Shown here piece by piece: positions 51,595 through 60,252 of a stretch of DNA of 64,000 nt. A program made the translations under genes and the position numbers. This stretch comes from Streptomyces akebiae (GTDB lineage Bacteria; Actinomycetota; Actinomycetes; Streptomycetales; Streptomycetaceae), in assembly GCF_019599145.1 (NCBI RefSeq), contig NZ_CP080647.1, positions 6,324,001 to 6,388,000 of the forward strand, read 5' to 3'. The notes under the pieces were generated by a model, which did not search any database, was not told the origin of the DNA, and saw only the letters and a list, made by a program, of their open reading frames with translations. How positions within the stretch are numbered: position 1 is the first letter of the stretch; each line of letters starts with the position of its first letter.

Positions 51595-53055
51595 ATGTCC
51601 GTCACAACCCCGAAGTCACCGGGTGTGATCACCACCGCCGTGCCGGCGCGCCTGGACCGTCTGCCCTGGTCGCGCTGGCACTGGACGATCGTGATCGGAC
51701 TCGGCACCGTGTGGATCCTCGACGGTCTGGAAGTGACCGTCGTCGGCAACATCGCGGGTCGGCTCTCCGAGGAGGGCAGCGGGCTGCCGATCACGTCCGC
51801 TCAGGTCACGGGCATAGCGGCCGCCCTGTATGTGGCGGGCGCCTGTGCGGGCGCCCTCTTCTTCGGCCACATGACCGACCGGTTCGGGCGCAAGAAGCTG
51901 TTCATGGTGACGCTGGCGGTCTATCTCGCTGCGACCGCGCTGACGGCCGTCTCCTTCTCCTCCTGGTGGTTCTTCGTCTTCCGCTTCCTCACCGGCTTCG
52001 GCATCGGCGGCGAGTACGCGGCCATCAACTCCGCGATCGACGAGCTGATCCCGTCCAAGTACCGGGGCCGCGTCGACATCGTCATCAACGGCAGCTTCTG
52101 GCTCGGCGCGATCGGCGGCTCGCTGCTGTCGATCGTCGCCCTGAACACCGACCTCTTCCCGGCGAACGTCGGCTGGCGGCTGACCTTCGCCCTCGGCGTG
52201 GTGCTGGGCCTGGTGATCCTGCTGGTGCGCCGGAACGTCCCCGAGAGCCCCCGCTGGCTGCTGATCCACGGCCGGGAACAGGAGGCCGAACGGCTGGTGG
52301 CGGAGGTGGAGGAGCGGGTCGAGGAGGAGAAGGGGCGCCCGCTGCCGTCGGCCGACCGGGAGATGACGATCCATCAGCGCGGCGGCGTCGGCTTCGGTCT
52401 GATCGCCCGTACGGTCTTCTCCCGCTACCGCCGCCGTGCCGTCCTCGGTTTCTCCCTCTTCATCGGCCAGGCGTTCCTCTACAACGCGATCACCTTCGGC
52501 TTCGGCGCGATCCTCACCACGTTCTACGACGTCCCGACCTCCGACACCGGCTACTACTTCGCCTTCATCGCCGCCGGCAACTTCCTCGGCCCGCTGCTGC
52601 TCGGCAAGCTGTTCGACACGGTCGGCCGCCGGATCATGATCTCGGGGACGTATCTGCTCTCCGGTCTGCTGCTCTTCGGTACGGCCTGGCTGTTCGACCG
52701 GGGTTCGCTCGACGAGGTGACCCTGACGGTCTGTTGGTGCGTGGTGCTGTTCTTCGCCTCGGCCGGGGCGAGCAGCGCCTATCTCACCGTCTCCGAGGTC
52801 TTCCCCATGGAGACCAGGGCCATGGCCATCGCCTTCTTCTACGCCATCGGCACGGCCGCCGGCGGTATCAGCGGGCCGCTGATCTTCGCCGAGCTGACGA
52901 AGTCCGGCGTCGTCTCCGACACCGTTCTCGCCTTCCGGATCGGCGCGGGCCTGATGTGCGCGGCCGGGCTGGTGGCGGCGCTCCTCGCGGTGCGCGCGGA
53001 GCGGCGGTCGCTGGAGGACATCGCGGAGCCGTTGTCGGCGAAGGGCTCCGCGTAG
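51595..53055 (+). CDS. MFS transporter, sugar/metabolite porter type
   Basis: A 486-residue protein with 12 helices. The MFS sugar-porter signatures are seen: DRFGRKKLFMV after helix 2, the FRFLTGFGIGGEYAAINS segment, the PESPRWLLIHGREQEAERLV loop at the middle, and TVGRRIMISG in the second half. Members carry sugars, aromatic acids or other metabolites with protons. The ATG at 51595 has GGAGGGAG upstream. It is preceded by DUF445 and followed by a dispersed repeat. The substrate cannot be told. Confidence 0.9.
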   Translation: MSVTTPKSPGVITTAVPARLDRLPWSRWHWTIVIGLGTVWILDGLEVTVVGNIAGRLSEEGSGLPITSAQVTGIAAALYVAGACAGALFFGHMTDRFGRKKLFMVTLAVYLAATALTAVSFSSWWFFVFRFLTGFGIGGEYAAINSAIDELIPSKYRGRVDIVINGSFWLGAIGGSLLSIVALNTDLFPANVGWRLTFALGVVLGLVILLVRRNVPESPRWLLIHGREQEAERLVAEVEERVEEEKGRPLPSADREMTIHQRGGVGFGLIARTVFSRYRRRAVLGFSLFIGQAFLYNAITFGFGAILTTFYDVPTSDTGYYFAFIAAGNFLGPLLLGKLFDTVGRRIMISGTYLLSGLLLFGTAWLFDRGSLDEVTLTVCWCVVLFFASAGASSAYLTVSEVFPMETRAMAIAFFYAIGTAAGGISGPLIFAELTKSGVVSDTVLAFRIGAGLMCAAGLVAALLAVRAERRSLEDIAEPLSAKGSA

Positions 53056-53112
53056 GGCTCCGCCCAGGGGCCGGGTGGGGTTGTTCGTCGGCCGGCGCTC
53101 AGTGAGGGCTGG

Positions 53113-53140
53113 GCGCGCAGTTCCCCGCGCCCCTTTGGGC
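53113..53140. repeat. Dispersed intergenic repeat (copy 4)
   Basis: GCGCGCAGTTCCCCGCGCCC followed by CTTTGGGC, in the gap after the MFS gene. Confidence 0.8.
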
Positions 53141-53237
53141 CGCGGCTCCGGTCGGCGTCTTCTGGGTATGGGGGAGTAGGGCGGTCTGAGTATTCGTACT
53201 CTGTCGGGTCGGCTCCCGTGCCGGAAACCTCGTACGC

Positions 53238-53786
53238 ATGACCGAGAAGCTGCTCCGCCCCCTGCGCACGTGCCCCTGGCCGGAACGCTGGCTGACCCGC
53301 CTGCTCGGCGCCGCGCTCGCCGCGGCCGCGTACCGTCTGTGCCTGCCGTGGGATCTTCGCGACCGCCCCGAGTTGGAGGGCTCCCTCACGGAGACGACGC
53401 CCGTGACCGTCACGGGCGTCGTCGTCCTCGCCCTCGTCCTGCTGCTCCTCGCGGCCTACTTCGGCCACCGGGACGCCCTGGCCTGGCCGCTGCTCCTGGT
53501 CGCCGTGCCGCCGTCCGCGCTGATGTACGTGTCCTTCCACGCGCCCCCGGAGCCTCCGGACGCGGACGTATGGCCGCTGTCGTGGGCCTTCTTCACGCTG
53601 GTGCTCGGCGCGTGGGTGCTGGTCGTGTCCTCGGTGGCGCGCCGGTTCCGGACGGATCCGGTGGACGAGCGGTGGCTGATCCACAGCCGGTCCCAGGACG
53701 GTAGCCGGTCCCAGGACGGTTCGGTCACCGCCCGGTTCGCCGAGCAGCCGCAGCCGGGCCGCCGTGCGGGCGCCCGTCAGCCGTAG
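53238..53786 (+). CDS. Integral membrane protein, function unknown
   Basis: A 182-residue protein with four hydrophobic segments (about residues 22-40, 57-75, 82-98 and 113-132), then a polar C-terminal tail with a short RSQDGSRSQDGS duplication. No known family motif is recognised. The ATG at 53238 is the only reasonable start. Its 3' end converges with the next gene. Confidence 0.65.
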   Translation: MTEKLLRPLRTCPWPERWLTRLLGAALAAAAYRLCLPWDLRDRPELEGSLTETTPVTVTGVVVLALVLLLLAAYFGHRDALAWPLLLVAVPPSALMYVSFHAPPEPPDADVWPLSWAFFTLVLGAWVLVVSSVARRFRTDPVDERWLIHSRSQDGSRSQDGSVTARFAEQPQPGRRAGARQP

Positions 53787-53791
53787 AACCG

Positions 53792-54307
53792 TCAGCCGTA
53801 GAAGTACTGCCGGGCCTTCTGCTCGAAGAACGACGAGTAGGCGAGGCCGATGGCCGGGGTGCCGCGGTACGAGCCCACGTACTGCTGGGTGCTGTCGACC
53901 ACCACGGGGCGGGCCATGCACGCCCACTTGTTGCGCTGCTGGGCCTCCGCCCAGCGGACGGCCGCCGGGTCCACCCGGTCGCTGACCAGCACCGGGAACG
54001 CGCCGATGCCGTTCTGGATCCCGGCCGGCAGACCGCCCTTGGTCTTCTTCGCGTACGTCAGCACCTGGTCGGTGAAGGTCTCGATGGTCGGGATGGTTAT
54101 CTCCTGGACCGCCGCCGCGACCGTGAACAGGTGCAGCTTCGTCCCCATCCAGCTCCACCGGAAGTCGGCCCGGCGCCCGACGAGCACGGGCACCCCGGCC
54201 CACTCCTCCCACCAGGTACGGCATTCGTCGGCGGCGAGACGGGCGGCCACGGAGGCGAGGTAGGTCTGGGCGGGCGTCTGCTGAGGATGCATGGCCGGAT
54301 CATGCAC
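53792..54307 (-). CDS. Conserved hypothetical protein
   Basis: About 170 residues, soluble, Trp/Tyr-rich (CRTWWEEWAGVPVLVGRR, FRWSWMGTKLHLFTVAAA, RQYFYG at the end). It seems to be a single globular domain found in Streptomyces; I do not recognise a function. Two in-frame ATGs (54307 and 54292) are possible starts; neither has a strong ribosome site. The stop is 5 bases from that of the convergent membrane protein gene. Confidence 0.6.
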   Translation of the reverse strand: MHDPAMHPQQTPAQTYLASVAARLAADECRTWWEEWAGVPVLVGRRADFRWSWMGTKLHLFTVAAAVQEITIPTIETFTDQVLTYAKKTKGGLPAGIQNGIGAFPVLVSDRVDPAAVRWAEAQQRNKWACMARPVVVDSTQQYVGSYRGTPAIGLAYSSFFEQKARQYFYG

Positions 54308-54364
54308 CCGCCGGTGGGCGCGTGTGAACCCGGGGGCGGCTTCGGGACGTCAGGCTTCGGGACG

Positions 54365-54880
54365 TCAGGCTCCGGTGGTCGAACCGGGTCGCACGATCAT
54401 GAGGATCGTGACGGTCGCCCACAGGAGGTTGAACACACCGGTGAACATGGCGAGTCGGGCGGTGGCCGCGGTGCCGGCGTCGGTGACGGTGACGGTGCCG
54501 GTTCCGGCCGCGGCTCCGGTGCCGGTGCCGACGGCGGTGCCGCCGAGTCCCTCCAGGATCTCCTCCTGCCGGGGCAGCACCAGTGCCAGCAGGACCATCG
54601 CCGCGAGGGCGGTCAGCAGCATCGACACGATCAGCCAGGCGTCCTTCAGCACCCCCATGCTCAGCGCCGTGGCGAACCCGAGCACGGGCACGGCGATGCC
54701 CACGCCGCCGTATACCCGGCAGATCCGGTGCAGCAGCCGTACGGCCGACACCGCCCGCTCGCTGTCGGGTTCGGCCAGCGCCTTGCGGGCGCTCGGCGGG
54801 AACATGCTGGCCGCGACGGTGACGGGCCCGACGGCGATGATCGCGGCGAGGACGTGGAGGGAGAGAAGGAACTTGGTCAC
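54365..54880 (-). CDS. DUF2269-like integral membrane protein
   Basis: A 171-residue protein with four helices: KFLLSLHVLAAIIAVGPVTVAASM, GVGIAVPVLGFATALS, AWLIVSMLLTALAAMVLLALVL and a last one near FTGVFNLLWATVTILMIV. A Gly/Thr-rich linker before the last helix is encoded by a GGTGCCGGT-type repetitive stretch. The GTG at 54880 begins the first helix directly; the upstream open frame is not membrane-like. The pattern is that of DUF2269-type proteins. Role unknown. Confidence 0.65.
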   Translation of the reverse strand: MTKFLLSLHVLAAIIAVGPVTVAASMFPPSARKALAEPDSERAVSAVRLLHRICRVYGGVGIAVPVLGFATALSMGVLKDAWLIVSMLLTALAAMVLLALVLPRQEEILEGLGGTAVGTGTGAAAGTGTVTVTDAGTAATARLAMFTGVFNLLWATVTILMIVRPGSTTGA

Positions 54881-55023
54881 AGGGGGACGGTAGGGCGGGG
54901 GAGGATCACAGAGGAGCGGCTGGATTGCCATGCCCCAACGGATTCTCGCCAGCGCCCCCACGGCAGGGTGGGAGAAGCCCGCCTCCCGTTGGCCGGATCC
55001 CGGTGTGGGCCTACGCTCCCGCC

Positions 55024-55995
55024 ATGCACACCGTGGCCGTACTGGCGCTCGACGACGTGATCCCCTTCGACATGTCGGCTCCCGTCGACACCTTCGGCTG
55101 GGCGCGGCTGCCGGACGGGCGGGAGGCGTACCGGGTGCGGGTCTGCTCGGCGACGGCGGACGGGGTGGTCAAGGCGGGGCCGTTCAGCGTCCGCGCGCCG
55201 TACGGGCTTCAGGCGCTGGCCGAGGCGGACACCATCATCCTGCCGGGGACGGCCGACCCGACCCTGCCGTTGCCGCCGGGGGTCACGGAAGCGCTGCACG
55301 CCGCGGCGGCGAGCGGGACGCGGATCGCGTCGATCTGCGTGGGCGCGTTCCTCTTCGCCGCGACGGGGCTGCTGGACGGGCTGCGCGCCACCACGCACTG
55401 GATCGCGGCCCCCGACCTGGCGGCCCGTCACCCGGAGGTCACCGTCGACCCGAACGTCCTCTACGTCGACAACGGCCAGTTCCTGACCTCGGCGGGCGCA
55501 GCCGCGGCCATGGACATGTGCCTGCACATGATCCGCAAGGACCACGGCTCGGCGGTCGCCGCGTTCACCGCGCGGATGTGTGTGATGCCCCTCGAACGGG
55601 AGGGCGGGCAGGCACAGTTCATCGTGCAGGACCAGCCCCCGGCGCCCGCCGGCGCCACCATGGAGCCCCTGCTGCGCTGGCTGGAGCAGAACGTGGAGCG
55701 GGATCTGACCCTGGACGACATCGCCCTCCACGCCGGGACCAGCACCCGCACGCTGAACCGCCGCTTCCGCGAACAGACGGGCACGACGCCCTTGCAGTGG
55801 CTGCACCGGGCGAGGGTCCGTCGGGCCCAGTACCTGCTGGAGTCCACCGACCACACCGTCGACCGCATCGCGACCCAGGCGGGCTTCGGCTCCCCGACGG
55901 CCTTCCGCGACCGCTTCAAGAAGGTGGTGGGAACGAGCCCGTACGCGTACCGGCGGGCGTTCCGGGGGGAGAGGGCTGGGGCGCGGGGGCGTTAG
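55024..55995 (+). CDS. GATase1-like/AraC-family transcriptional regulator (paralog 1)
   Basis: A 323-residue regulator. The N-terminal DJ-1/PfpI-like domain (VAVLALDDVIPFDMSAPVDTFGWA...SICVGAFLFAATGLLDG, with Cys in the nucleophile elbow) is followed by a C-terminal AraC DNA-binding domain (LTLDDIALHAGTSTRTLNRRFREQTGTTPLQWL, then FGSPTAFRDRFKKVVGTSPYAYRRAF). The Cys in the elbow is kept, but such domains usually sense and do not catalyse. It is related to the gene at 57.9 kb. The ATG at 55024 starts the family N-terminus. The effector is unknown. Confidence 0.92.
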   Translation: MHTVAVLALDDVIPFDMSAPVDTFGWARLPDGREAYRVRVCSATADGVVKAGPFSVRAPYGLQALAEADTIILPGTADPTLPLPPGVTEALHAAAASGTRIASICVGAFLFAATGLLDGLRATTHWIAAPDLAARHPEVTVDPNVLYVDNGQFLTSAGAAAAMDMCLHMIRKDHGSAVAAFTARMCVMPLEREGGQAQFIVQDQPPAPAGATMEPLLRWLEQNVERDLTLDDIALHAGTSTRTLNRRFREQTGTTPLQWLHRARVRRAQYLLESTDHTVDRIATQAGFGSPTAFRDRFKKVVGTSPYAYRRAFRGERAGARGR

Positions 55996-56043
55996 AGGGG
56001 GCGGAGTTCTTTATGGCCGCGTCGCTTCGGGGCCACGCGCCGT

Positions 56044-56071
56044 AAGGGGCGCGGGGAACTGCGCGGGCAAC
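56044..56071. repeat. Dispersed intergenic repeat (copy 5)
   Basis: AAGGGGCGCGGGGAACTGCG followed by CGGGCAAC, the core in inverse orientation, between the convergent AraC gene and a small membrane protein gene. Confidence 0.8.
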
Positions 56072-56127
56072 CACGCACGACCCGCGGCCCCCGACCGGCC
56101 GGACCCCCACCCCCCTTCCGGGGGCGG

Positions 56128-56430
56128 CTACCCCTTCCGGTCGGCCACCACCCAGGACGCCAGCGCCACCACCCCGGCGACCCCGAACACCGCCGGCCAG
56201 GCCCCCACCTTCTTCGCCAGCGGATGCGACCCGGCGAACGCGGCCACGTACCCGGCGGTCAGCGCCCCCGCGGCCTTGCCGCCCGCCGCCTTCTGCCACT
56301 GCTGGGCCGCCGCGGCGCCCGCCACCGCGAGCACCGCCCCGCCCAGGGGCCGCTTCTTCGTCCAGCGAGCCACCCCGTACCCGCCGATGAGTCCGCTCGC
56401 GGCCACCGCCGCCGTCGGAACCCTCGCCAT
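56128..56430 (-). CDS. Small membrane protein, function unknown
   Basis: A 100-residue protein with about three weakly hydrophobic, Ala/Gly-rich segments (VAASGLIGGYGVARW, LGGAVLAVAGAAAA and VFGVAGVVALASWVVA). It has no family name that I can give. ATG 56430 has GGGAGG five bases upstream; a GTG three bases earlier is less likely. It is upstream of nothing and downstream of the MFS gene on the same strand by 43 bases, so the two may be co-transcribed. Confidence 0.6.
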   Translation of the reverse strand: MARVPTAAVAASGLIGGYGVARWTKKRPLGGAVLAVAGAAAAQQWQKAAGGKAAGALTAGYVAAFAGSHPLAKKVGAWPAVFGVAGVVALASWVVADRKG

Positions 56431-56472
56431 CACTGCCTCCCGCGTCCTACGCCAGGTCCGTCGCGCCCGAGG

Positions 56473-57801
56473 CTACTGCGCCGCCACCCGCCGGACTCCC
56501 CGAGGCCCCCGTACGGCCACGGCCAGCAGGGACGCGGCCAGGCAGACCACGCTGAGGCCGGTCCAGACGACGTCGTACGCGCCGAAGAGATCCCGGGCCG
56601 TGGCGCCGAGGAACGCGGAGGCTCCCGCGCCCAGTTGGTGGGCGGAGTTGACCCAGCCGAAGACGATCGGGCCGTCCTCGCCGTAGACGCGGTCGATGAG
56701 GGCGATGACCGGTGGGACGGTGGCGACGTCGACGAGGCCGTAGACGACGACGAAGGCGATCATCGTCGGGGTCACGGTGGACGAGAACACCATCGGCAGC
56801 GCCAGCAGGGTGAGCGCGCGGACCGCGAAGTACGCGGACAGCAGCCGGCTCGGGTCGAAGCGGTCGGTCAGCCAGCCGGAGAAGACCGCGCCCAGCGAGG
56901 AGAACACGCCGATCAGCGAGAGCAGCGACGCGGCGGCGGTGGCGCGCATGCCGTGGTCGTGGGCGGCCGGCGCCCAGTTGCTCCACATGATCCCGTTGGT
57001 GGAGGCACCGCAGATGACGAACATCCCGGCCAGGACCCAGAACGGCCCGGTGCGCGCGGCGTCGAACAGCACCTTCAGGGCACGCTGCGCCGCCCCCGAC
57101 GCGGGCGGCGGCTTCGGTACGAACTCCTCCGCCCCGTACGGCTTCGTGCCCACGTCCGCCGGGTGGTCGCGCAGCAGCAGGAGGACGAGGGCGGCCACCG
57201 CGAGGGCGACGAACGCCAGCGTCACCACCGGCGGGCGCCAGCCGTGCCGGTCGACGCCCCGGGCGAGCAGCGGCAGGAAGAGAAGCTGGCCCAGGTGGCT
57301 TGAGGAGCTGAGCACTCCGGTGACCAGTCCGCGCCGCCGCTCGAACCAGCTGCTCGTGATGCTCGCCGCGAACGTCATGGTGAGGCATCCGCTGCCGAGT
57401 CCGATCAACACGCCCCAGTACGCGGTCAGTTGCCAGGGCTGGGCCATCACGCTGGTGAGCAGCGCGCCCGCCGTGACGAGCAGCAGGGCGCCGACGACCA
57501 CGCGCCGGATGCCGACACGGTCCATCAACGCGGCGGCGAAGGGGGCCGTGAGACCGAACAGCACCATGTTCACCGAGGCGGCGAGGGCGATCTGGCCCCG
57601 GTCCCAGGCGTAGCTCTCGTGCAGCGGGGTCACCAGCAGCCCGGGGACGGTGGTGAATGCCCCGGCGGTGACGATGGCCGCCCCGGCGGCGACTGCCACG
57701 GCCCAGGCGCGGTGGAAGCGAGGGCCGGGGGAGTTCTGGGAGTCCGGGGAGTGCGGGTGCTCGTGCTCGGGGGGCGTGGTCCGGGTCGTCAGCTCAGCCA
57801 T
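56473..57801 (-). CDS. MFS transporter
   Basis: A 442-residue protein with 12 helices after a polar N-terminal region. Typical MFS loops are LMDRVGIRRVVVGAL between helices 2 and 3 and WLTDRFDPSRLL in the second half. The layout (GLLVTPLHESYAWDRGQIALAASVNMVLFGLTAPFAAAL) is that of the monocarboxylate/oxalate-formate-type group. The ATG at 57801 begins the family-like N-terminus. It is divergent from the AraC paralog 2, with only 70 bases between them, so that regulator probably controls it. Confidence 0.88.
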   Translation of the reverse strand: MAELTTRTTPPEHEHPHSPDSQNSPGPRFHRAWAVAVAAGAAIVTAGAFTTVPGLLVTPLHESYAWDRGQIALAASVNMVLFGLTAPFAAALMDRVGIRRVVVGALLLVTAGALLTSVMAQPWQLTAYWGVLIGLGSGCLTMTFAASITSSWFERRRGLVTGVLSSSSHLGQLLFLPLLARGVDRHGWRPPVVTLAFVALAVAALVLLLLRDHPADVGTKPYGAEEFVPKPPPASGAAQRALKVLFDAARTGPFWVLAGMFVICGASTNGIMWSNWAPAAHDHGMRATAAASLLSLIGVFSSLGAVFSGWLTDRFDPSRLLSAYFAVRALTLLALPMVFSSTVTPTMIAFVVVYGLVDVATVPPVIALIDRVYGEDGPIVFGWVNSAHQLGAGASAFLGATARDLFGAYDVVWTGLSVVCLAASLLAVAVRGPRGVRRVAAQ

Positions 57802-57871
57802 GGGGCCAGCCTTGTGGGCGGCAGCCGCCCCCACGAGTGGCCAGATGGACCATGTGCGCAAGAATGTGGCC

Positions 57872-58861
57872 ATGCCTGTCTTCGCCCACCCCGGACGCCA
57901 CCGCGTCGCCGTACTGGCCCGCCAGATGCTCCTGCCCATCGAACTGGGAATCGTGCACCAGCTGTTCGGTCAGGCGAGAGAGGGTGCGACGGCGGACGGG
58001 GAGCCGCTGTACGAGGTCGTCACCTGTGGGCTGAGCGCCGGTGTCACCCGCACGGACGGCGACTTCACGGTCAACGTCCCCTACGGCCCGGAGGCGTTGG
58101 CCGAGGCGGACACCGTCATCGTCCTCTCCTCCCACGACGACTACGTCCAGGGCACCCCCGACCTCACCGCCCCGCTCACGGACGCCCTCGCCCGGATCCG
58201 CCCCGGCACCCGGATGGCCTCCATCTGCACCGGCGCCTTCGTCCTCGCCTCCGCCGGACTGCTCGACGGGCACACCGCCACCACGCACTGGCGGTACACC
58301 GACCTGTTCGCCCGGCTGTTCCCCCGGGTCGAGTTGGACCCGGACGTCCTCTACACCGACGGCGGTGACGTCCTGACCTCGGCCGGCTGTGCCTCCGGCA
58401 TCGACCTGTGCCTGCACATGATCCGCCGCGACCACGGTACGGCCGTCGCGGGCGACGTGGCCCGCCGCACGGTCGTACCCCCGCACCGTGAGGGCGGCCA
58501 GGTCCAGTACGTACGCCGCCCCGTGCCCGCCCTCGCGGCGCCCGCCACCTCCGCCGCCCGGGAATGGGCGCTGCGGCACCTCCACGAGCCCGTCACCCTG
58601 GGGCAGTTGGCGGCCCGGGAGGCGATGAGCGTGCGCAACTTCAACCGGCGGTTCCGCGACGAGGTGGGGACGACCCCCATGAACTGGCTGACCCAGCAAC
58701 GCGTGGAGCGGGCACGGGAGTTGCTGGAGGAGTCGGACCTGCCGGTCGACCAGATCGCGGCGCGCACGGGCCTCGGCACGGCGGCCAACCTGCGTCGGCA
58801 CTTCCAGGAGACGCTGGGCACGTCCCCGAGCGCCTACCGGACGACGTTCCGCGCGACATGA
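57872..58861 (+). CDS. GATase1-like/AraC-family transcriptional regulator (paralog 2)
   Basis: A 329-residue regulator with the same two-domain layout as the gene at 55.0 kb. The DJ-1/PfpI-like domain (VAVLARQMLLPIELGIVHQLF...SICTGAFVLASAGLLDGHTATTHW) has the elbow Cys; the AraC domain (VTLGQLAAREAMSVRNFNRRFRDEVGTTPMNWL, then LGTAANLRRHFQETLGTSPSAYR) is complete. ATG 57872 is preferred over GTG 57866. It is divergent from the MFS gene and probably regulates it. A 24-bp tandem repeat begins at its stop codon. Confidence 0.92.
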   Translation: MPVFAHPGRHRVAVLARQMLLPIELGIVHQLFGQAREGATADGEPLYEVVTCGLSAGVTRTDGDFTVNVPYGPEALAEADTVIVLSSHDDYVQGTPDLTAPLTDALARIRPGTRMASICTGAFVLASAGLLDGHTATTHWRYTDLFARLFPRVELDPDVLYTDGGDVLTSAGCASGIDLCLHMIRRDHGTAVAGDVARRTVVPPHREGGQVQYVRRPVPALAAPATSAAREWALRHLHEPVTLGQLAAREAMSVRNFNRRFRDEVGTTPMNWLTQQRVERARELLEESDLPVDQIAARTGLGTAANLRRHFQETLGTSPSAYRTTFRAT

Positions 58862-58932
58862 CGTGCGGCGTGATGCGCGAGGTGACGTGCGGCGTGATGC
58901 GCGAGGTGACGTGCGGCGTGACGCTCGACGTG
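58861..58932 (+). repeat. Three 24-bp tandem repeats after AraC paralog 2
   Basis: Two identical units of ACGTGCGGCGTGATGCGCGA with GGTG at the end, and one diverged unit. The array starts at the last base of the stop codon. Confidence 0.9.
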
Positions 58933-59001
58933 ACACCGGGCGTCGACCGTGTGCGGCGACGCCGAGCGGGGCGGAGTACGGCTCCTCCAAGGTGTTCTCC
59001 A

Positions 59002-59048
59002 CCCCGCGACCCCGCGACCCCGCGACCCCGCGACGCCGCGACGCCGAG
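59002..59048. repeat. 8-bp tandem repeats (CCCCGCGA)
   Basis: Four units of CCCCGCGA and one of CGCCGCGA plus a partial copy, in the gap between AraC paralog 2 and the hydrolase gene. The gap is otherwise empty. Confidence 0.9.
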
Positions 59049-59119
59049 TGGCGCCCCACGTAGGTAGCAGGGGGGCGACCCCGCTGACGCCGCCGCACAC
59101 CAGCCGCCACCATCGTGCG

Positions 59120-60013
59120 ATGACCCCCACCGTCACCCACCTCACCACCCCGGACGGCATCCGCCTCGCCCTCCGCGCACACGTCCCGCCCCACGGGCAC
59201 GGCCGCACCCTCCTGCTGCTGCACGGGCTCGCCGGCCACCAGGGAGAGTGGGACGATCTCGTCCCGTTGCTCCTGGCGGACGGTCACCGCGTGGTGACGT
59301 ACGACGCCCGGGGCCACGGCGCGAGCACGCGGCGCCCGGCGGACATGAGCCGGGCGGCGTGCGTACGGGACGCGGTGACGGTGATCCGTGAACTGGGCCT
59401 GGCGCATCCGGACCAGCCGCCCGCGCCCCGCCCCGGACAGACACCTCCGGCCCACCCGCCCCAGCCGCCCCAGCCCCTTCATCCCCCTCTGACCCTCGTG
59501 GGCCAGTCCCTCGGCGGTCACACGGCCTTCCTCGCCGCGTCCGCCCACCCGGAACTCCTCGACTCCCTGATCCTGATCGAGGCGGGCCCCGGCGCCCCCG
59601 ACCCCACCCTGCCCGCCCACATAGCCGCCTGGCTGGACAGCTGGCCCACCCCGTTCGACTCGCCGCCCCGGGCAGCCGACTTCTTCGGTCACGTCGCCTG
59701 GTCCCGCAACCTGGAGCGCCGTGCCGACGGCTGGTACCCCCGGGTGGACCGCGCCACGATGCTCGCCGCGATCGAGGAGGTGGCCGAAACGTCGTACCTG
59801 CGCGAGTGGGCCGCCGTCGCCTGCCCCGCCCTGGTGGTCGGTGGGGCCAACGGCACCATGTCGGCCGCCGACGCCGCGAGGATGCCGAGCGGTCGCTCCC
59901 CGGGCACCCGTACCGACCTCGCCGTCGTCGAGGAGGCGGGCCACGACGTACATCTGGACCAGCCGCGCAGCCTGCACGCGGCGATGTCCGAATTCATCAA
60001 CTCCATTGCCTGA
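59120..60013 (+). CDS. Alpha/beta-fold hydrolase
   Basis: A 297-residue hydrolase: HGLAGHQGEW oxyanion region, YDARGHGAS, nucleophile elbow GQSLGG, and the histidine of EEAGHDVHLDQP near the end. A Pro-rich insertion (about residues 98-118) sits before the nucleophile strand and is not typical of the family. ATG at 59120. No metabolic neighbour; the substrate is unknown. It lies 259 bases after AraC paralog 2, separated by two tandem repeat arrays. Confidence 0.85.
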   Translation: MTPTVTHLTTPDGIRLALRAHVPPHGHGRTLLLLHGLAGHQGEWDDLVPLLLADGHRVVTYDARGHGASTRRPADMSRAACVRDAVTVIRELGLAHPDQPPAPRPGQTPPAHPPQPPQPLHPPLTLVGQSLGGHTAFLAASAHPELLDSLILIEAGPGAPDPTLPAHIAAWLDSWPTPFDSPPRAADFFGHVAWSRNLERRADGWYPRVDRATMLAAIEEVAETSYLREWAAVACPALVVGGANGTMSAADAARMPSGRSPGTRTDLAVVEEAGHDVHLDQPRSLHAAMSEFINSIA

Positions 60014-60252
60014 AAAGGCAGTTGGGCGCACAGCGAGGGCTGGGGGGAGTGAGTCACGTCACATGTCAGGCGAGGGGGAAGTGGTCCACGGCATCCCCCG
60101 AGCCTGGCATGCTCATGCATGGCTACTGGGGGGTAACCACCGCGTGCGCACTGCCGTGAGGGCAGGTGTGCCGCCATGGCCCGCCCTCCGCAGCCGCGTT
60201 CTCTCTCCCTCCTGAAGCGCACCCCCCTGTCACCGCTCCCGAGGACCCACGC

